Of a stretch of 12,331 nucleotides of DNA, positions 1 through 7,981 are shown piece by piece. Positions within the stretch are counted from its first letter, which is position 1. Each line of letters opens with the position of its first letter. The position numbers and the translations under genes were made by a program. The notes under the pieces were generated by a model that was not told the DNA's origin, made no database searches, and saw nothing but the letters and a program-made list of their open reading frames with translations. This stretch comes from Bacteroidales bacterium (GTDB lineage Bacteria > Bacteroidota > Bacteroidia > Bacteroidales > UBA4181): NCBI GenBank assembly GCA_028700615.1, contig JAQVSH010000029.1, forward strand, positions 1 to 12,331, written 5' to 3'.

Positions 1-1385
1 CGGTCGGATTCTTTACCGGGAACCGGAACAATTTCCTTAAAGTCAGGAAGGGGGCCCATGACAATTTCTTTGGGACCATACTTCAGATCTGAATTCATGA
101 TCTCATCCCAGGTAATCTTCTTCCCGGAATAAGCGGCCTCACGCCCCATAATTCCTACCAAAGTTGAAATGGCAAGGGTTTCGGATTCCACTCTGGGTTT
201 ATTGGTACGAATGGCAGTAACCAAATCTACATGTTCCTGATCATAGGCGCTCTTGATTTTGTTACGGCCGTCCTCTCCTTTCTCGTAGACATATTCCCAG
301 ATGAGTTCTCCCTGATGCGTTAAAAGTTTGATATTGGCGCTGTCGTTTAACAAAGCGACCCCCTGAGTCCCCATAAGAAACTCTCCGACATTGCTGTCGC
401 ATCCGTCAATCTGGCGGGCGGTGGCAAGCATACGGACATAATCGGGATAAGTATAATCACAACTAAAGAAGTCAAAGATATCGCCGGTCTCCCTGCGGGC
501 ACGGCCTCCGTAGCCGACTACTTCGAGAGGCGTTTTTTGCATAAACCAGGTAACTACGTCAATGTTGTGAATGGCCTGATCAAGGATGTGATCTCCGCAT
601 TGCCATATAATATTGGTCCAGTTACGGGTGGCATATTCCATATCCGACCAGCCGGGCTGACGGCGTCTGTACCACCAGCTACCCTGATTCCAGTGACAGG
701 AAGCCCCAAGAATATCTCCGATGGCGCCATTGGCCACTTCGACAAAAGCAGCACAATAATCACGCTTATGACGCCGCTGATTCCCGGTAACAACGGTTAA
801 TCCGGCGCTTTGAGCCTTGCGACTGTTGGCTATGACTGAACGGATCCCGACGGGATCTACCGCACAGGGTTTCTCCATAAACACATTTTTACCGGCATTG
901 ACCGCTGCCTCAAAATGAGCAGGACGATAAAAAGGAGGAGTACAAAGCAATACCAGATTTATTTCAGGCATCGCCATGATTTTCTGATAAGCATCAAAAC
1001 CCAAAAAACAATTTTCATCCTTTATGGGCTGATTATACTTGGTTCTCAAGGTTTCAGCACAACTCTGCATTTTATCGGCAAGCACATCTCCCAGAGCTAC
1101 AATTTCAAGATTCGGCCCGGCATTCAGAAAATTAACGGCAGCCCCGGTGCCGCGGCCTCCACAACCAATCAGAGCGGCTTTTACAGGAACCCCGTCAGGC
1201 GCCTGATCAAGAAATTCCGGAATGCCAAGATCGGCAGCGGTTTTGCGCGGACCTTTTGATGTTTCCCGATTACTGCCGCCAGAACAGGAAGTAAGTATAC
1301 CACCGACACCTAAAGCGCCAGCCATGCCGGCAACTGCAAGACCCCCCATAAAATCACGGCGATTCAACGTAGCTTTTGTTTGCAT
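1..1385 (-). CDS. Gfo/Idh/MocA family oxidoreductase, Tat-exported, C-terminus cut by window edge
   Basis: The frame is open from an ATG at 1385 to the left edge (461 codons, no stop), so the C-terminus is missing. The N-terminus carries a twin-arginine signal (NRRDFM, residues 8-13), a hydrophobic stretch and a lipobox-like LTSC ending at Cys34. A Rossmann nucleotide-binding motif GCGGRG follows at residues 74-79, and the family EKP motif lies at residues 171-173 (MEKP), with the downstream GDHxxDQxxHxxD pattern. This family uses NAD(P) to oxidise or reduce sugars and sugar derivatives; Tat-exported members are common in Bacteroidota and some act as glycosidase-like redox enzymes. The substrate cannot be read from the sequence. 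It is transcribed divergently from the cytochrome-SUMF1 gene. The start is preceded by an AT-rich leader without a Shine-Dalgarno site, normal for this phylum. Confidence 0.93.
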   Translation of the reverse strand, partial: MQTKATLNRRDFMGGLAVAGMAGALGVGGILTSCSGGSNRETSKGPRKTAADLGIPEFLDQAPDGVPVKAALIGCGGRGTGAAVNFLNAGPNLEIVALGDVLADKMQSCAETLRTKYNQPIKDENCFLGFDAYQKIMAMPEINLVLLCTPPFYRPAHFEAAVNAGKNVFMEKPCAVDPVGIRSVIANSRKAQSAGLTVVTGNQRRHKRDYCAAFVEVANGAIGDILGASCHWNQGSWWYRRRQPGWSDMEYATRNWTNIIWQCGDHILDQAIHNIDVVTWFMQKTPLEVVGYGGRARRETGDIFDFFSCDYTYPDYVRMLATARQIDGCDSNVGEFLMGTQGVALLNDSANIKLLTHQGELIWEYVYEKGEDGRNKIKSAYDQEHVDLVTAIRTNKPRVESETLAISTLVGIMGREAAYSGKKITWDEIMNSDLKYGPKEIVMGPLPDFKEIVPVPGKESD

Positions 1386-1429
1386 AATTCTATTTTTAAC
1401 AGGTTAATTCATTCAGTGAGTTTCCTTAG

Positions 1430-1461
1430 TAAATTTATCGAATAAATCACGGGAATGCAAG
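1430..1461 (-). promoter_or_regulatory. Candidate Bacteroides-type promoter for the oxidoreductase gene
   Basis: On the minus strand CTTG (1461-1458) is followed after exactly 20 nt by TAAATTTA (1437-1430), approximating the Bacteroides sigma pattern TTTG-N19/20-TAnnTTTG with one mismatch in each box. It lies about 45 nt upstream of the ATG at 1385. Matched by eye only. Confidence 0.35.
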
Positions 1462-1476
1462 ACTTCATGATTTTAA

Positions 1477-1501
1477 ATCCGGTTTTATGACAAAACGGGA
1501 T
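1477..1501. promoter_or_regulatory. Inverted repeat between two divergent promoters, candidate operator
   Basis: ATCCGGTTTT (1477-1486) and AAAACGGGAT (1492-1501) form 10-bp arms with one mismatch around the spacer ATGAC. The dyad sits between the -33 boxes of the two candidate divergent promoters, where a regulator could act on both genes. It has no T-tract, so a terminator role is unlikely. Function is inferred from position only. Confidence 0.35.
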
Positions 1502-1518
1502 GTTAATCAGCAGCAAAT

Positions 1519-1550
1519 CTTGCACAAAACTTGGTTTTTTCCCATCTTTG
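1519..1550 (+). promoter_or_regulatory. Candidate Bacteroides-type promoter for the cytochrome-SUMF1 gene
   Basis: CTTG (1519-1522), 20 nt, then CATCTTTG (1543-1550) fits TTTG-N19/20-TAnnTTTG with one mismatch in each box. It lies about 48 nt upstream of the GTG start at 1598. Matched by eye only. Confidence 0.38.
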
Positions 1551-1597
1551 CTTCAGGTTTAAGTAGAATCGATTTTTTATATCATTAAAAACTCCTC

Positions 1598-3127
1598 GTG
1601 AATAAAAAAAAACTTTTTGGTCCTTCTACACTTTTACTCTCGGGAGGGTTGTTGGGCATTCTGATCATGGGACTGGGCAACCAGGCCGTCCGGTATACCT
1701 CTACGGATGAATTTTGCGCAGTTTGCCATGTCCATCCTCATGTAGAGGATTCCTGGAAAAAATCGGTTCATTATTATACCGTAAGCGGATTTCGCACCCA
1801 TTGTGTGGATTGTCACCTTCCTCCGCAAGGAACCACAGCTTATCTGACCGAAAAAACCAAAACAGGACTTCGGGATCTCTGGTCATACATGACAAAAGAC
1901 AGTGCGGATTTTGATTGGGAGAGCAAATCATTGTTAGAAAATGCTTCCAGACACGTATACAATGAGTCCTGTATTGCCTGCCACCCCAATTTGTTTCCCA
2001 AAGAACTTACAGAAGAGGGAGGCACCGCACATCTTTATTATGAAGCCAACGCGGAAAAACTTGACATTCAATGTATCAGTTGCCACCTTGATGCAGGGCA
2101 TTATAATCCAAACTATTTGCATGAGAAAAACGCATCACTGGCTGCTAAGGTTGTCAATGCTGAGGTTTATACCGAACCTGCTAAGATTGAAAAGTTTGAG
2201 GATTTTACCGAGTATATTCCGGGAACAGCAGTATCTTTTAACCTGAAGGCGATTCCCGGGGGATCTTTTGCTATGGGAAGCCCTGATTCAGAACCTTTCC
2301 GGAAAGAAGACGAAGGCCCGGTGCGCAGGGTAACCGTCAAATCCTTTTTTATGGCTGAAGTTGAAACTTCCTGGGATGAATATCTGGCCTTTTTCTCAGA
2401 AACACTTTCTGAAGGACGGCCGATTCCTGAACAAGTCAGGGAGACCAACCGTCTTGCCCAAACAGCCGATGCGATTACCGGTCCGACGCCTCCTTTCGGC
2501 GCTCCCGACCAGGGTTGGGGCTATGGTAAACGTCCGGCCATCACAATGACACACTATGCGGCAGAAGTATATTGTCAGTGGTTATCTTCCAAAACAGGTA
2601 AAAAATACCGCTTACCCACCGAAGCGGAATGGGAATATGCAGCCCGGGGAGGAACAGAAACTCCGTATTTTTTCGAAGGGGATCCCAAATCATTTTCTTC
2701 TCAGGGATTTTGGCGCAAGTTTTTCTCACCCGATACGGCTGTCATTAATCATTATGTGATATATAGTCTCAATGCCGGTTCAAAAACCAAAGAACCTTCT
2801 GCAGTCGGAGCCAATCCATTCGGTTTAAAAAATATGTCAGGGAATGTCATGGAATATTGTACTGATTTTTATGCCGCCGATGCATACAGTCAAACCGGAA
2901 CGGAAGTTTCAGATCCGAAAGGTCCTGCAGAGGGAACTGAACATGTAGTCCGTGGAGGAGATTATACCCGCGATGCTGCTGAAGTTCGTTCCGCTGCAAG
3001 AGATTATTCCAGACACGATCAATGGCTCAAAACAGATCCGCAACAGCCCAAGAGTATCTGGTGGTATTCAGATACCCGCAGTATAGGATTCAGAGTGGTG
3101 TGTGAAGCAGATAGTCTTGGAATATAA
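1598..3127 (+). CDS. Tetraheme NapC/NrfH-type cytochrome c fused to a SUMF1/FGE-like domain
   Basis: This 509-residue protein begins with GTG. Residues 8-27 form a single membrane anchor. Four c-type heme motifs follow: CAVCH (40-44), CVDCH (69-73), CIACH (125-129) and CISCH (159-163), the layout of NapC/NirT/NrfH quinol-oxidising cytochromes that pass electrons from the membrane quinol pool to periplasmic reductases. From about residue 218 to the end is a SUMF1/EgtB/PvdO (formylglycine-generating-enzyme-like) domain: IPGGSFAMGS (219-228), RLPTEAEWEYAARGG (338-352), NPFGLKNMSGNVMEY (406-420), VRGGDY (451-456) and IGFRVV (496-501). True FGE enzymes have two catalytic cysteines just after the RGGS-type motif; here no cysteine occurs between residues 422 and 501, so formylglycine formation is not expected. 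The domain may instead bind a ligand or partner. No nrfA-like reductase is adjacent. A strong terminator follows. Confidence 0.92.
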   Translation: MNKKKLFGPSTLLLSGGLLGILIMGLGNQAVRYTSTDEFCAVCHVHPHVEDSWKKSVHYYTVSGFRTHCVDCHLPPQGTTAYLTEKTKTGLRDLWSYMTKDSADFDWESKSLLENASRHVYNESCIACHPNLFPKELTEEGGTAHLYYEANAEKLDIQCISCHLDAGHYNPNYLHEKNASLAAKVVNAEVYTEPAKIEKFEDFTEYIPGTAVSFNLKAIPGGSFAMGSPDSEPFRKEDEGPVRRVTVKSFFMAEVETSWDEYLAFFSETLSEGRPIPEQVRETNRLAQTADAITGPTPPFGAPDQGWGYGKRPAITMTHYAAEVYCQWLSSKTGKKYRLPTEAEWEYAARGGTETPYFFEGDPKSFSSQGFWRKFFSPDTAVINHYVIYSLNAGSKTKEPSAVGANPFGLKNMSGNVMEYCTDFYAADAYSQTGTEVSDPKGPAEGTEHVVRGGDYTRDAAEVRSAARDYSRHDQWLKTDPQQPKSIWWYSDTRSIGFRVVCEADSLGI

Positions 3128-3179
3128 GCCTATTGACTCCTCATCAATGGAGCAGTAATCATCGAGATGGCGTACATAA

Positions 3180-3207
3180 AAAAGAGGCTCCCCAAAGAGC
3201 CTCTTTT
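3180..3207. terminator. Bidirectional rho-independent terminator between convergent genes
   Basis: A perfect 11-bp stem, AAAAGAGGCTC (3180-3190) with GAGCCTCTTTT (3197-3207), closes a CCCAAA loop. A-rich and T-rich flanks allow it to work both for the cytochrome gene (plus, ending at 3127) and the carboxylesterase gene (minus, ending at 3235). Confidence 0.9.
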
Positions 3208-3234
3208 CTTTCTACATTCATATTTCTAAAACAT

Positions 3235-4911
3235 TCAGGCGATCGTTATTCTGGCTTCTTTGTCAGGATCGGATTTCACCTCACATTGATCATCAAAAAT
3301 CATATTCAACCCGTTTTCTGAGGTATATGCCGGCCATTCGGGAATTCCGGAATGATTGGGATTGCCTGTACGTGCAAATTGCAGCAAAGCTTCGCTCATC
3401 TTATCTGCAAGCCGGGCCGGCCGGGCGCCTCCCCCGGTATGAGTGACCATCCGATCTGTATTGTTAAACCAGAAGGAAATATCATTGCAATGAGGAGCTC
3501 TGACTCTGCCGCTGTCCAGAGGAGACTGCCAGGTAAACCAGTAAAGATAAACGGGAGCCGTCTGAACAGATTTCAGATCAGCCTGCTTAACCGCATTGAT
3601 CCGACGATTACTCGAAGCGATCAGAGACCAGATTTCCACAGGTTTTCTGCCGGGAAAACATTTTGCATAGGCATCGACCACGGTGTCGGTCTTATCCTGC
3701 AAACTTTCTCTTAGTTTTTCTTTGACCCCATCCAGTGTAATTTCTTCCAGATCCGGACGATTAATACTGGGAGAAGTTTCGTTCATCGTAGTTCCTATCA
3801 GCATAGGGATGTCGGCAGATAATGCAGAGGCGGCAGGATCAAAAGGATGCTGGGGAAGATAGACCTCATCAATAGAAGGGGCAAATCCAGTCCGACCGCC
3901 CGCGGCAGAAGCGATTTTCCAATCCTCTTCCATTTTCCGGTTAGCAGCCGAGGCCACTTTCAACAAATCTTCCCAAGGCATCGCCTGTAATTTTTTAATG
4001 TCACCTGCGGTGAATCCGGCTTCCTGCATGACCGTGGAACCAAGTTTTGTAGCAACGTCTTTTTCGACCATCCTCAGGCTGGATCCGCTCATACAAAAGG
4101 CTTTGTGAAATAATCCTTTAGCAGACGGCATAGCCAGCAGGCAATTGACTTTTGCACCTCCTCCGGATTGTCCGAAAATGGTAACATTGCCCGGATCTCC
4201 TCCAAAATTGGCAATATTGTCCCGAATCCATTCAAGGGCAGCAACCAGGTCAAGTAATCCGGCTACTCCTGATGCAGCAAAAGGAGCGCCCCCGATAGCC
4301 GATAAGTCCATATAGCCAAACGGTCCGAGACGATGGTTCAGGGTGCAGACTACTACATCTCCTTTAATAGCCAGGTTAGTTCCGTCATAAGAGTCGTGTT
4401 CCTGTCCGTTGCCCGAGGTAAATCCGCCCCCGTGAATCCAGACAATCACAGGTCTTTTCTTTTGATCGGACAGACCCGGCGTCCATACATTGATACGCAG
4501 GCAGTCTTCATTGATCACATCGTAATTCCAGTGATCTCTAAACCAATTCCAGTCATTGGAACCGGAGGTGGTCTGCGGGGCGGAAGGCCCGTAATAATAA
4601 GCTGTACGGATATCCGTCCAGGGTTCAGGTTTTACGGGAGGCATAAACCGGTTAGCTCCTGAAGTATCGGCCCCGTAGGGAATCCCTTTGAAGGTATAGA
4701 TATCTTTAAACACATAGCCTTTCACTTTCCCATAAAGGGTATCGGCAACAGCCAGTCCGTCTTCAAGGCGAAGCAGTTGTTCAGGAACGGGAGTTTGTTC
4801 CGGGGCGGCCTGGGCACATCCTGTCAGAGGAAGGGCAGCGCCGATTCCGGCTCCGGCTATTCCCACACCGGCGGTTCGTAGAAATAGTCTACGATTCAGT
4901 TTTGTTTGCAT
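3235..4911 (-). CDS. Type-B carboxylesterase, Tat/lipoprotein leader
   Basis: I chose the ATG at 4911 over an in-frame GTG at 4932, because GTG touches the base of a terminator hairpin and the ATG puts the twin arginines close to the N-terminus. The product is 558 residues. NRRLFLR (6-12) is a Tat motif and LTGC, ending at Cys32, a lipobox. The alpha/beta-hydrolase elements of the carboxylesterase type B family are present: oxyanion HGGGF (160-164), nucleophile elbow GQSGG with Ser249, an acidic residue in TMNETSP (Glu378) and the catalytic histidine in APHCND (His474). The family hydrolyses carboxylic esters; para-nitrobenzyl esterases and acetylcholinesterase are relatives. The elbow is GQSGGGA rather than the usual GESAGA. 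Being exported, it probably removes acyl groups from extracellular glycans or aromatic esters. It lies downstream of the glycosidase-like gene on the same strand, separated from it by a terminator. Confidence 0.93.
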   Translation of the reverse strand: MQTKLNRRLFLRTAGVGIAGAGIGAALPLTGCAQAAPEQTPVPEQLLRLEDGLAVADTLYGKVKGYVFKDIYTFKGIPYGADTSGANRFMPPVKPEPWTDIRTAYYYGPSAPQTTSGSNDWNWFRDHWNYDVINEDCLRINVWTPGLSDQKKRPVIVWIHGGGFTSGNGQEHDSYDGTNLAIKGDVVVCTLNHRLGPFGYMDLSAIGGAPFAASGVAGLLDLVAALEWIRDNIANFGGDPGNVTIFGQSGGGAKVNCLLAMPSAKGLFHKAFCMSGSSLRMVEKDVATKLGSTVMQEAGFTAGDIKKLQAMPWEDLLKVASAANRKMEEDWKIASAAGGRTGFAPSIDEVYLPQHPFDPAASALSADIPMLIGTTMNETSPSINRPDLEEITLDGVKEKLRESLQDKTDTVVDAYAKCFPGRKPVEIWSLIASSNRRINAVKQADLKSVQTAPVYLYWFTWQSPLDSGRVRAPHCNDISFWFNNTDRMVTHTGGGARPARLADKMSEALLQFARTGNPNHSGIPEWPAYTSENGLNMIFDDQCEVKSDPDKEARITIA

Positions 4912-4934
4912 GATCAATTGATTTATTTGCACAA

Positions 4935-4977
4935 AAAAGCCCGTGGGATTCGTGTATTACAAATCCCACGGGCTTTT
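4935..4977 (-). terminator. Strong terminator after the glycosidase-like gene, in the leader of the esterase gene
   Basis: A perfect 16-bp stem (4935-4950 pairing with 4962-4977; GC core GCCCGTGGG/CCCACGGGC) has an 11-nt apical loop. Read on the minus strand it ends in TTTTTT. It lies 12 nt beyond the TAG stop of the 632-residue gene and ends 23 nt before the esterase ATG, so it may either isolate the esterase or attenuate read-through into it. Confidence 0.9.
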
Positions 4978-4988
4978 AAAAAAATATA

Positions 4989-6887
4989 CTATTCAATCTG
5001 GAATACCTTATATGAATGAGGCATCAGAGTGACTTCAAATGATTTGGAAGGAGTCATACCCCTACGCATAAACATCATCATAGGATTAGCTCCGCCCATA
5101 CCGGCATTTCCAAAAGAAACAGGAACAGTAACAACAGAATTGTCAACCAGATTCTTCAGTTGATTTACGTTTTCACCGGTTACGACTTTAATGGTAACAG
5201 GCTCATCAAGGAAAGATTCAACGATGAATGTGTTGTTATCATATACAAACAAACCGACTTTGGAAGGACCTTCAATACGTACATTCAGGTCCTTGCTCAA
5301 GGTCGTACGAATTGTATTCAGGAGTTGATCAGGCAGATCATACAGATCGCCCATGCTGTCGGGAATAGTCAACACGATAAGATTTCCTTTGGAATAAGGA
5401 GCTCTGACCATCATCGGGAAGTTGATCACGCCATTGGTAAGGGGATAGCCGGCAGAAGCAGTTGCCCAAGCATCATTGGTATAATAAAGAACCTGAGGTA
5501 TCAAAATGTTCTTATCAGAGGTTCCATAACGGCCAAAATCATTTACAATCGCCTTCAGATCGGTGCAACGAATTTCAGCGATGTCAAAGAATTCTTTCTG
5601 CATGGCTTTCAACAAACCGGAGGTGATGACAACATCACCGCCTTTGCTAAGCTGAGCCTTAACTTTGGAAATCAGATCTTTGTCATATTTAGCCTGTTCG
5701 GTCAATAAAACAACTTTCTGATCTGTCGGGAAAGTAGAATACATATCCATAGGAAGACCAATCATCCCCAAATAGTTAGGAAGGAAATCCTCACCGTTGG
5801 AATGGAAAGGTTTGTAGGATTTGATTCCGACAGGTTTTCCAAGTTTGCCGATAAATTTATCCAGAGCATCAAAGGTAACGCCAACGGCACGGGCTAAGGT
5901 AGTGGGCTTAACCATGCTTCCGTCTTTTTGCTTAATGGATTGGGACATTTCATTCCAGTCAAAACTGGTTCCCATTCCCTGCCACGGAGTTTTGTATGAA
6001 TCGCGGAGAGTGGTTCCGATCAGCTGACGATAGTCAAAAAGAGACATTTCCGGAGCTTTGGCAAACATAGTAAGCCAGAGTTGTTCAACATAACGGTCCA
6101 TACCCATTCCGATTCCGCCTGAATCAACCCAACCGCCGTAATTGAAACCGGGACGGAGGTTGTTAAAATAACGGATAATATTATAACCTAAATAATTCTG
6201 AAGATGCTGATCTCCTGAAGGATCACGGGTTTCCGTACCTGTCCATACGCCGTCGAACATAAGAGGACCGTGTTCCAGGTCAAAGCCTGCACCCTGGAAA
6301 TGATCATACCAGTTCGGGTATTTGATAATCACCTTTACGTTGGGATTTACTTTGTGAGCAGGATCGATAACCAGATTTTTTCCGGCTTCCGTCATCAGTT
6401 TGGTACGATATTCTGTCCAGCTCATGTCGCCTTTAGCCTTGATGCAAAGGTCGCATTTACAGGTGGTAAAGAAAAAGTCGTCCAGAATAAAGAAATCAAA
6501 ATGTTTTGCAGTGTGTTCTGCAATTTCCTGTACTTTTTTACGATGTTCAGGATTGGTATAGCAGAAAGTTTCAAAGTTATTGGATTCATTAACGGTGTAA
6601 GTAATCCCGCCGGCAGTTTCAACGCCCTTGCTCTTGAAAAACTTTTTAGCTGCTTCGAGAGTAGCATCATCCACAATAATCAAGTCTCTGTGGGTTTCCA
6701 GATAAATCCGGTCAATTTTGGCCTGAGAAGAAATGATATTCCAGGTAGAATCCAGCCATTTCGGGTCCTTCATTTTCTGAACCTCATAGGCACGGGTGTA
6801 AACCGATACTTTAAAGTTCTGATAATTTCCCGCAAAGGCGGAAAATGTTATCAGCATCATGGTTAATAAACTGGCGAGTCGCTTCAT
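4989..6887 (-). CDS. Secreted TIM-barrel glycoside-hydrolase-like protein, function unassigned
   Basis: A 632-residue protein with a Sec signal peptide (residues 1-19, cleavage near AFA-G). The first about 340 residues look like a (beta/alpha)8 barrel: FKVSVYTRAYEV near the start, FFILDDFFFTTCKCDLC (132-148), KVIIKYPNW (185-193) and DGVWTGTETRDP (212-223). Asp136/Asp137 and Glu219 are reasonable candidates for catalytic acids. The middle (about 389-510) has alternating strands and helices like the glutamine-amidotransferase-fold domain of GH42 beta-galactosidases (KVVLLTEQ, GGDVVITSG), and a beta-rich tail ends in HSYKVFQIE. The order resembles GH42, including a cysteine trio (C143, C145, C148) that in GH42 binds zinc, but overall similarity is too weak to name a family. 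It may cleave a glycan outside the cell. Its neighbours, two exported esterases, agree with glycan turnover. Confidence 0.9.
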   Translation of the reverse strand: MKRLASLLTMMLITFSAFAGNYQNFKVSVYTRAYEVQKMKDPKWLDSTWNIISSQAKIDRIYLETHRDLIIVDDATLEAAKKFFKSKGVETAGGITYTVNESNNFETFCYTNPEHRKKVQEIAEHTAKHFDFFILDDFFFTTCKCDLCIKAKGDMSWTEYRTKLMTEAGKNLVIDPAHKVNPNVKVIIKYPNWYDHFQGAGFDLEHGPLMFDGVWTGTETRDPSGDQHLQNYLGYNIIRYFNNLRPGFNYGGWVDSGGIGMGMDRYVEQLWLTMFAKAPEMSLFDYRQLIGTTLRDSYKTPWQGMGTSFDWNEMSQSIKQKDGSMVKPTTLARAVGVTFDALDKFIGKLGKPVGIKSYKPFHSNGEDFLPNYLGMIGLPMDMYSTFPTDQKVVLLTEQAKYDKDLISKVKAQLSKGGDVVITSGLLKAMQKEFFDIAEIRCTDLKAIVNDFGRYGTSDKNILIPQVLYYTNDAWATASAGYPLTNGVINFPMMVRAPYSKGNLIVLTIPDSMGDLYDLPDQLLNTIRTTLSKDLNVRIEGPSKVGLFVYDNNTFIVESFLDEPVTIKVVTGENVNQLKNLVDNSVVTVPVSFGNAGMGGANPMMMFMRRGMTPSKSFEVTLMPHSYKVFQIE

Positions 6888-6982
6888 AGTTAATTATTTA
6901 AAATGGTTGGTTAAGGTAATATAGCTATTTTCATTAAATTAAAACATCCGTCACACAAGCTTATAACCCCCCGATTATTGTA

Positions 6983-7004
6983 AAAAACATGCATGTATGT
7001 TTTT
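6983..7004. promoter_or_regulatory. Inverted repeat in the 231-bp divergent intergenic region, candidate operator
   Basis: AAAAACAT (6983-6990) and ATGTTTTT (6997-7004) are perfect 8-bp arms around GCATGT; the centre also contains the palindrome ACATGCATGT (6987-6996). The region 6888-7118 separates the glycosidase-like gene (minus) from the esterase gene (plus) and should hold promoters for both, but I found no convincing -33/-7 pair. The rest is plain AT-rich DNA. Confidence 0.35.
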
Positions 7005-7118
7005 GCAAATGTGAAATTAAGAAAATTTATTCAGATATATCTATCATCCAACGATGAGGGGTTAAAGTTGCTTAAATATTTTTACCTTTATTAAATATAA
7101 ACTCTTAAAAAATGTGAA

Positions 7119-7958
7119 ATGAAAAAAATTTTTATGCTCTTTGCAGCAATAGCCACCTGCTTTTCTGTCTCTGCACAAACAGGAAAGGTGTTTGATCAGC
7201 TCACTATGAAAAGTGAGATATTGAAAAGTGACCGGAACTTCGCGGTTTATCTTCCTGCGGACTACGAAACATCGCAACGGTCCTACCCTGTTTTATATCT
7301 CCTTCACGGAGCCGGAGACAATCAGACCGGCTGGATTCAATTCGGAGAGGTGCTCAACATTGCAGACAAAGCCATTTGCGAAGGGAAATCCACTCCTATG
7401 ATTATTGTCATGCCTGATGCAGATACAAAGGTCAGAGGATATTTTAACACCTTTGACGGGGAATGGAAATTTGAAGATTACTTTTTTCAGGAGTTGATTC
7501 CATACATTGAAAAAAATTATCGTTGCCGTACAGATAAAAGATACCGTGCAATTGCCGGTTTATCTATGGGAGGAGGAGGCACGCTGATGTATGCCCTGCA
7601 TCATCCGGAATTATTTGCTGCGGCTTGTCCGTTGAGTGCTGCAACCAGCTTTATGGGAAGAATTCCCCAGGGACAAAAGGCTGACGATCCCGCTTATGTT
7701 GAATATCAGAAGCAACACAATGCGGTGGATCTGATCAATAGTTTGCCGGTAGAGAAAGTGAAATCAGTACGTTGGTATATTGATTGCGGCGATGATGATT
7801 TTCTCTACGAAGGAAATTGCCAGCTGCATATTGCTATGAGAAAGAAAGAAATTCCTCACGAATTCAGAACCCGCGATGGCGCTCATAACTGGACGTACTG
7901 GAGAACAGCGCTTCCCGAAGTGTTAGCTTTTGTTTCACAGAGCTTTCACCAATACTAA
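7119..7958 (+). CDS. Secreted esterase, CE1/feruloyl-esterase-like (putative esterase family)
   Basis: A 279-residue protein with a Sec signal peptide (residues 1-19, cleavage at VSA-Q). It has the alpha/beta-hydrolase pattern of the putative esterase family that includes esterase D, feruloyl and acetyl-xylan esterases: VLYLLHGAG (58-66) for the oxyanion region, nucleophile elbow GLSMGG with Ser149, a likely acid in CGDDDF (Asp225 or Asp226) and the catalytic histidine in DGAHNW (His256). Length matches single-domain members. It probably removes acyl or feruloyl groups from glycans in the periplasm or outside the cell; the exact ester is not readable. It is divergent from the glycosidase-like gene and may share its control region. 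The ATG at 7119 is directly followed by the lysine-rich n-region MKK, and the next gene downstream lies beyond a terminator and a repeat element. Confidence 0.94.
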   Translation: MKKIFMLFAAIATCFSVSAQTGKVFDQLTMKSEILKSDRNFAVYLPADYETSQRSYPVLYLLHGAGDNQTGWIQFGEVLNIADKAICEGKSTPMIIVMPDADTKVRGYFNTFDGEWKFEDYFFQELIPYIEKNYRCRTDKRYRAIAGLSMGGGGTLMYALHHPELFAAACPLSAATSFMGRIPQGQKADDPAYVEYQKQHNAVDLINSLPVEKVKSVRWYIDCGDDDFLYEGNCQLHIAMRKKEIPHEFRTRDGAHNWTYWRTALPEVLAFVSQSFHQY

Positions 7959-7981
7959 AAGCCTGTCCTGAAAGGTTTATC

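Noticed and set aside
537..800. Plus-strand open frame of 87 codons, and its minus-strand counterpart in another frame
   Set aside because: Both are shadows of the oxidoreductase coding frame, which is continuous across this interval and carries the family motifs.
1598..3127. Ordinary NrfH subunit of a nitrite reductase operon
   Set aside because: No NrfA-like pentaheme gene is adjacent, and the SUMF1-like C-terminal half is foreign to NrfH.
4912..4932. GTG at 4932 as the carboxylesterase start
   Set aside because: It would leave no untranslated leader beyond the terminator hairpin and would push the Tat motif inward; the ATG at 4911 gives the expected N-terminus.
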